DNA from: JAUVIB01 sp964424545
GTDB taxonomy: Bacteria; Calditrichota; Calditrichia; Calditrichales; Calditrichaceae
Direction: 5' to 3'
Length of the DNA: 16,371 nt
NCBI GenBank assembly: GCA_964424545.1
Contig: CAYRJN010000082.1
Location: 1-16,371, forward strand
The translations under genes and the position numbers were made by a program. The notes beneath the pieces are model-generated. The model did not search any database. It saw only the letters and a list, made by a program, of their open reading frames with translations, and was not told where the DNA came from. Shown in pieces: positions 15,490 through 16,371 of this stretch. Within the stretch, counting starts at the first letter, position 1; each line of letters opens with the position of its first letter.

Positions 15490-15575
15490 GGCTACTTTTT
15501 ACTTCATTCTTCATCATTTAAAAAAACGAATATCCAACCGATGAATGCTCAATGTCCAAGTTCCAAGTTTCTCCT
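15490..15575. repeat. Degenerate text-like tandem repeat zone
   Basis: Read on the minus strand, this intergenic zone is a chain of near-repeated short words. Two abutting copies of AACTTGG (15569-15563 and 15562-15556) are followed by ACATTGAGCATT, then GGTTGGATATTCG, then ATGATGAAGAATGAAGTAAAAAGTA. I recall similar strings in intergenic DNA of many unrelated environmental bacteria. It has no coding frame of note. Its function is unknown. The rest of the 301-bp interval between the YIP1 gene and the next ABC gene (15294-15594) contains the possible promoter and otherwise nothing I recognise. Confidence 0.5.
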
Positions 15576-15594
15576 TATTTAATCATCATTATAG

Positions 15595-16305
15595 TTATTC
15601 AATGCCAAGTATATGCAATATTTGCTTTTTTGACAAAACACTTTTTTCGCCTTTTAAGGCAATCTTGCCGGAAGAGAGACAAATAAAATTATCACAAAAA
15701 CCATATAACTCGTCAATATTATGAGAACTTATTAAAAATGTACTTCGCTGCTGTTTTTTAATAATGGTAATCAAGTTTATTAATTGTTGTCGGGATAATG
15801 GGTCAAGATTTGCAAACGGTTCATCCCAAAATAGTAAGTCCGGCTGATGCAGTAATGAAGCGATTAAACCTGTTTTAATTCGATTTCCACGAGATAGTTT
15901 GCGAATAAGCTGCGCGCTATTGTACTCAATTTGTAAAATATTTAAATATTCGATGGCACGTTCTAATGTAATTCGTTCATCGACACCGTATGCTTTTGCC
16001 AAAAAACGAAAATATTCATCAAGCGTTAAATAATCAATAACGTAAGTTTCATCTAAAAACACTCCAATTTTCGCTTTTATTTTATATTCCCCCGAAGACC
16101 ATTTATGGCCTAATATTGTTATCTCACCATTTTTATAATCCAATAGGTCAAGAATAGTCATAAACAATGTCGTTTTACCAGCACCGTTATTCCCGATTAA
16201 TCCGGCAATCGTATTTTCCGGTAATTCAAGTCTTTTTACCTGTAATGTAAAATTTTCACCCCTTTTTACAAAAATATTTTTTAAAGAAAGGTAATTAGAA
16301 ATCAA
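15595..16305 (-). CDS. ABC-2-type exporter ATP-binding protein (BcrA/CcmA-like)
   Basis: The 236-residue protein is a nucleotide-binding domain with Walker A GNNGAGKTT (38-46), Walker B LLFWDEPFANLDP (157-169, E162) and switch His in SSHN (H195). The signature is LSRGN (137-141) instead of LSGGQ, and the usual Q-loop glutamine is not present: the region reads IGVFLDETYVIDYLT. Such changes occur in the BcrA/CcmA-type group that works with ABC-2 permeases exporting antibiotics, lipids or polysaccharides. The start is TTG at 16305, with AAGGAG 7 nt upstream. Its permease is not in the window and may lie to the right. Codon use is more AT-rich than in the efflux operon. It is probably not part of that operon, as 301 bp and a possible promoter lie between them. 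Confidence 0.88.
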   Translation of the reverse strand: MISNYLSLKNIFVKRGENFTLQVKRLELPENTIAGLIGNNGAGKTTLFMTILDLLDYKNGEITILGHKWSSGEYKIKAKIGVFLDETYVIDYLTLDEYFRFLAKAYGVDERITLERAIEYLNILQIEYNSAQLIRKLSRGNRIKTGLIASLLHQPDLLFWDEPFANLDPLSRQQLINLITIIKKQQRSTFLISSHNIDELYGFCDNFICLSSGKIALKGEKSVLSKKQILHILGIE

Positions 16306-16320
16306 AGGATATCTCCTTTT

Positions 16321-16371
16321 TCAATATAAATTTTTTAAGCCAAGACGGATATCTTCGCGCAAAATAATTAA
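16321..16371 (-). CDS. C-terminal end of an upstream gene, partial (uncertain)
   Basis: The minus strand is open from the window edge for 16 codons (LIILREDIRLGLKNLY) and stops with TGA at 16321, 15 nt before the TTG of the ABC ATPase gene. The spacing fits an upstream gene in the same operon, but so short a frame proves little and no family can be named. It might be the partner of the ATPase. Confidence 0.35.
   Translation of the reverse strand, partial: LIILREDIRLGLKNLY

Noticed and set aside
1..16371. Search for phage, insertion sequence, toxin-antitoxin, restriction, CRISPR or other defence modules
   Set aside because: No gene in the window carries such motifs. The neighbourhood reads as ordinary envelope, redox and export functions.

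Overview
The window looks like chromosome from a Gram-negative bacterium of the Fibrobacterota-Chlorobiota-Bacteroidota (FCB) supergroup, probably Calditrichota or a close relative such as Ignavibacteria. This is an inference from content: a secreted protein with the 'YPNPFNP' C-terminal sorting domain typical of type IX secretion cargo, a Bacteroidota-style GroES-like protein, a YIP1 protein leading an efflux operon, and purine-rich Shine-Dalgarno (SD) sites. A two-domain protein disulfide oxidoreductase, a family common in thermophiles, would fit a thermophilic lineage such as Caldithrix, but this was not tested. No rRNA, tRNA, CRISPR array, transposase, integrase or phage gene was found.

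Layout. 1-1143 (-): most of a secreted beta-propeller-like protein, cut by the window edge. 1242-2678 (-): an MltF-type lytic transglycosylase lipoprotein. 2814-4105 (-): a thiol-redox pair, with cytoplasmic PDO followed by a TlpA-like lipoprotein thioredoxin that ends at a clear intrinsic terminator. 4106-4778: a gene-free stretch with a dispersed hairpin repeat. 4779-5840 (-): a family-16-like methyltransferase and a CoA-binding protein. 6016-7109 (+): a secreted SGNH hydrolase and a GroES-like protein. 7177-7292: a second copy of the repeat, overlapping the end of a small membrane-protein gene (-). 7792-8559 (+): an SDR oxidoreductase.

8673-15293 (-) is one long probable operon, read right to left: YIP1 membrane protein, TolC-like outer-membrane channel, HlyD/MacA-like adaptor, MacB/LolD-type ATPase, and two different MacB/FtsX-type permeases. 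The spacing is tight: 16, 76, -11, 31 and -4 nt. Together these form a full cell-envelope-spanning export machine, with the ATPase split from its permeases and two paralogous permeases that could form a heterodimer. 15595-16305 (-) is the ATPase of a separate ABC-2-type exporter, preceded by the last codons of another open frame.

Most genes belong to recognisable families. I do not see a convincing wholly new system. The points most worth checking are the YIP1-led pump with paired permeases, the PDO/TlpA pair, the hairpin repeat that overlaps a coding end, the text-like tandem repeat near 15.5 kb, and the divergent GroES-like protein. Three genes appear to start with TTG, and two other starts are best moved inward on SD evidence.
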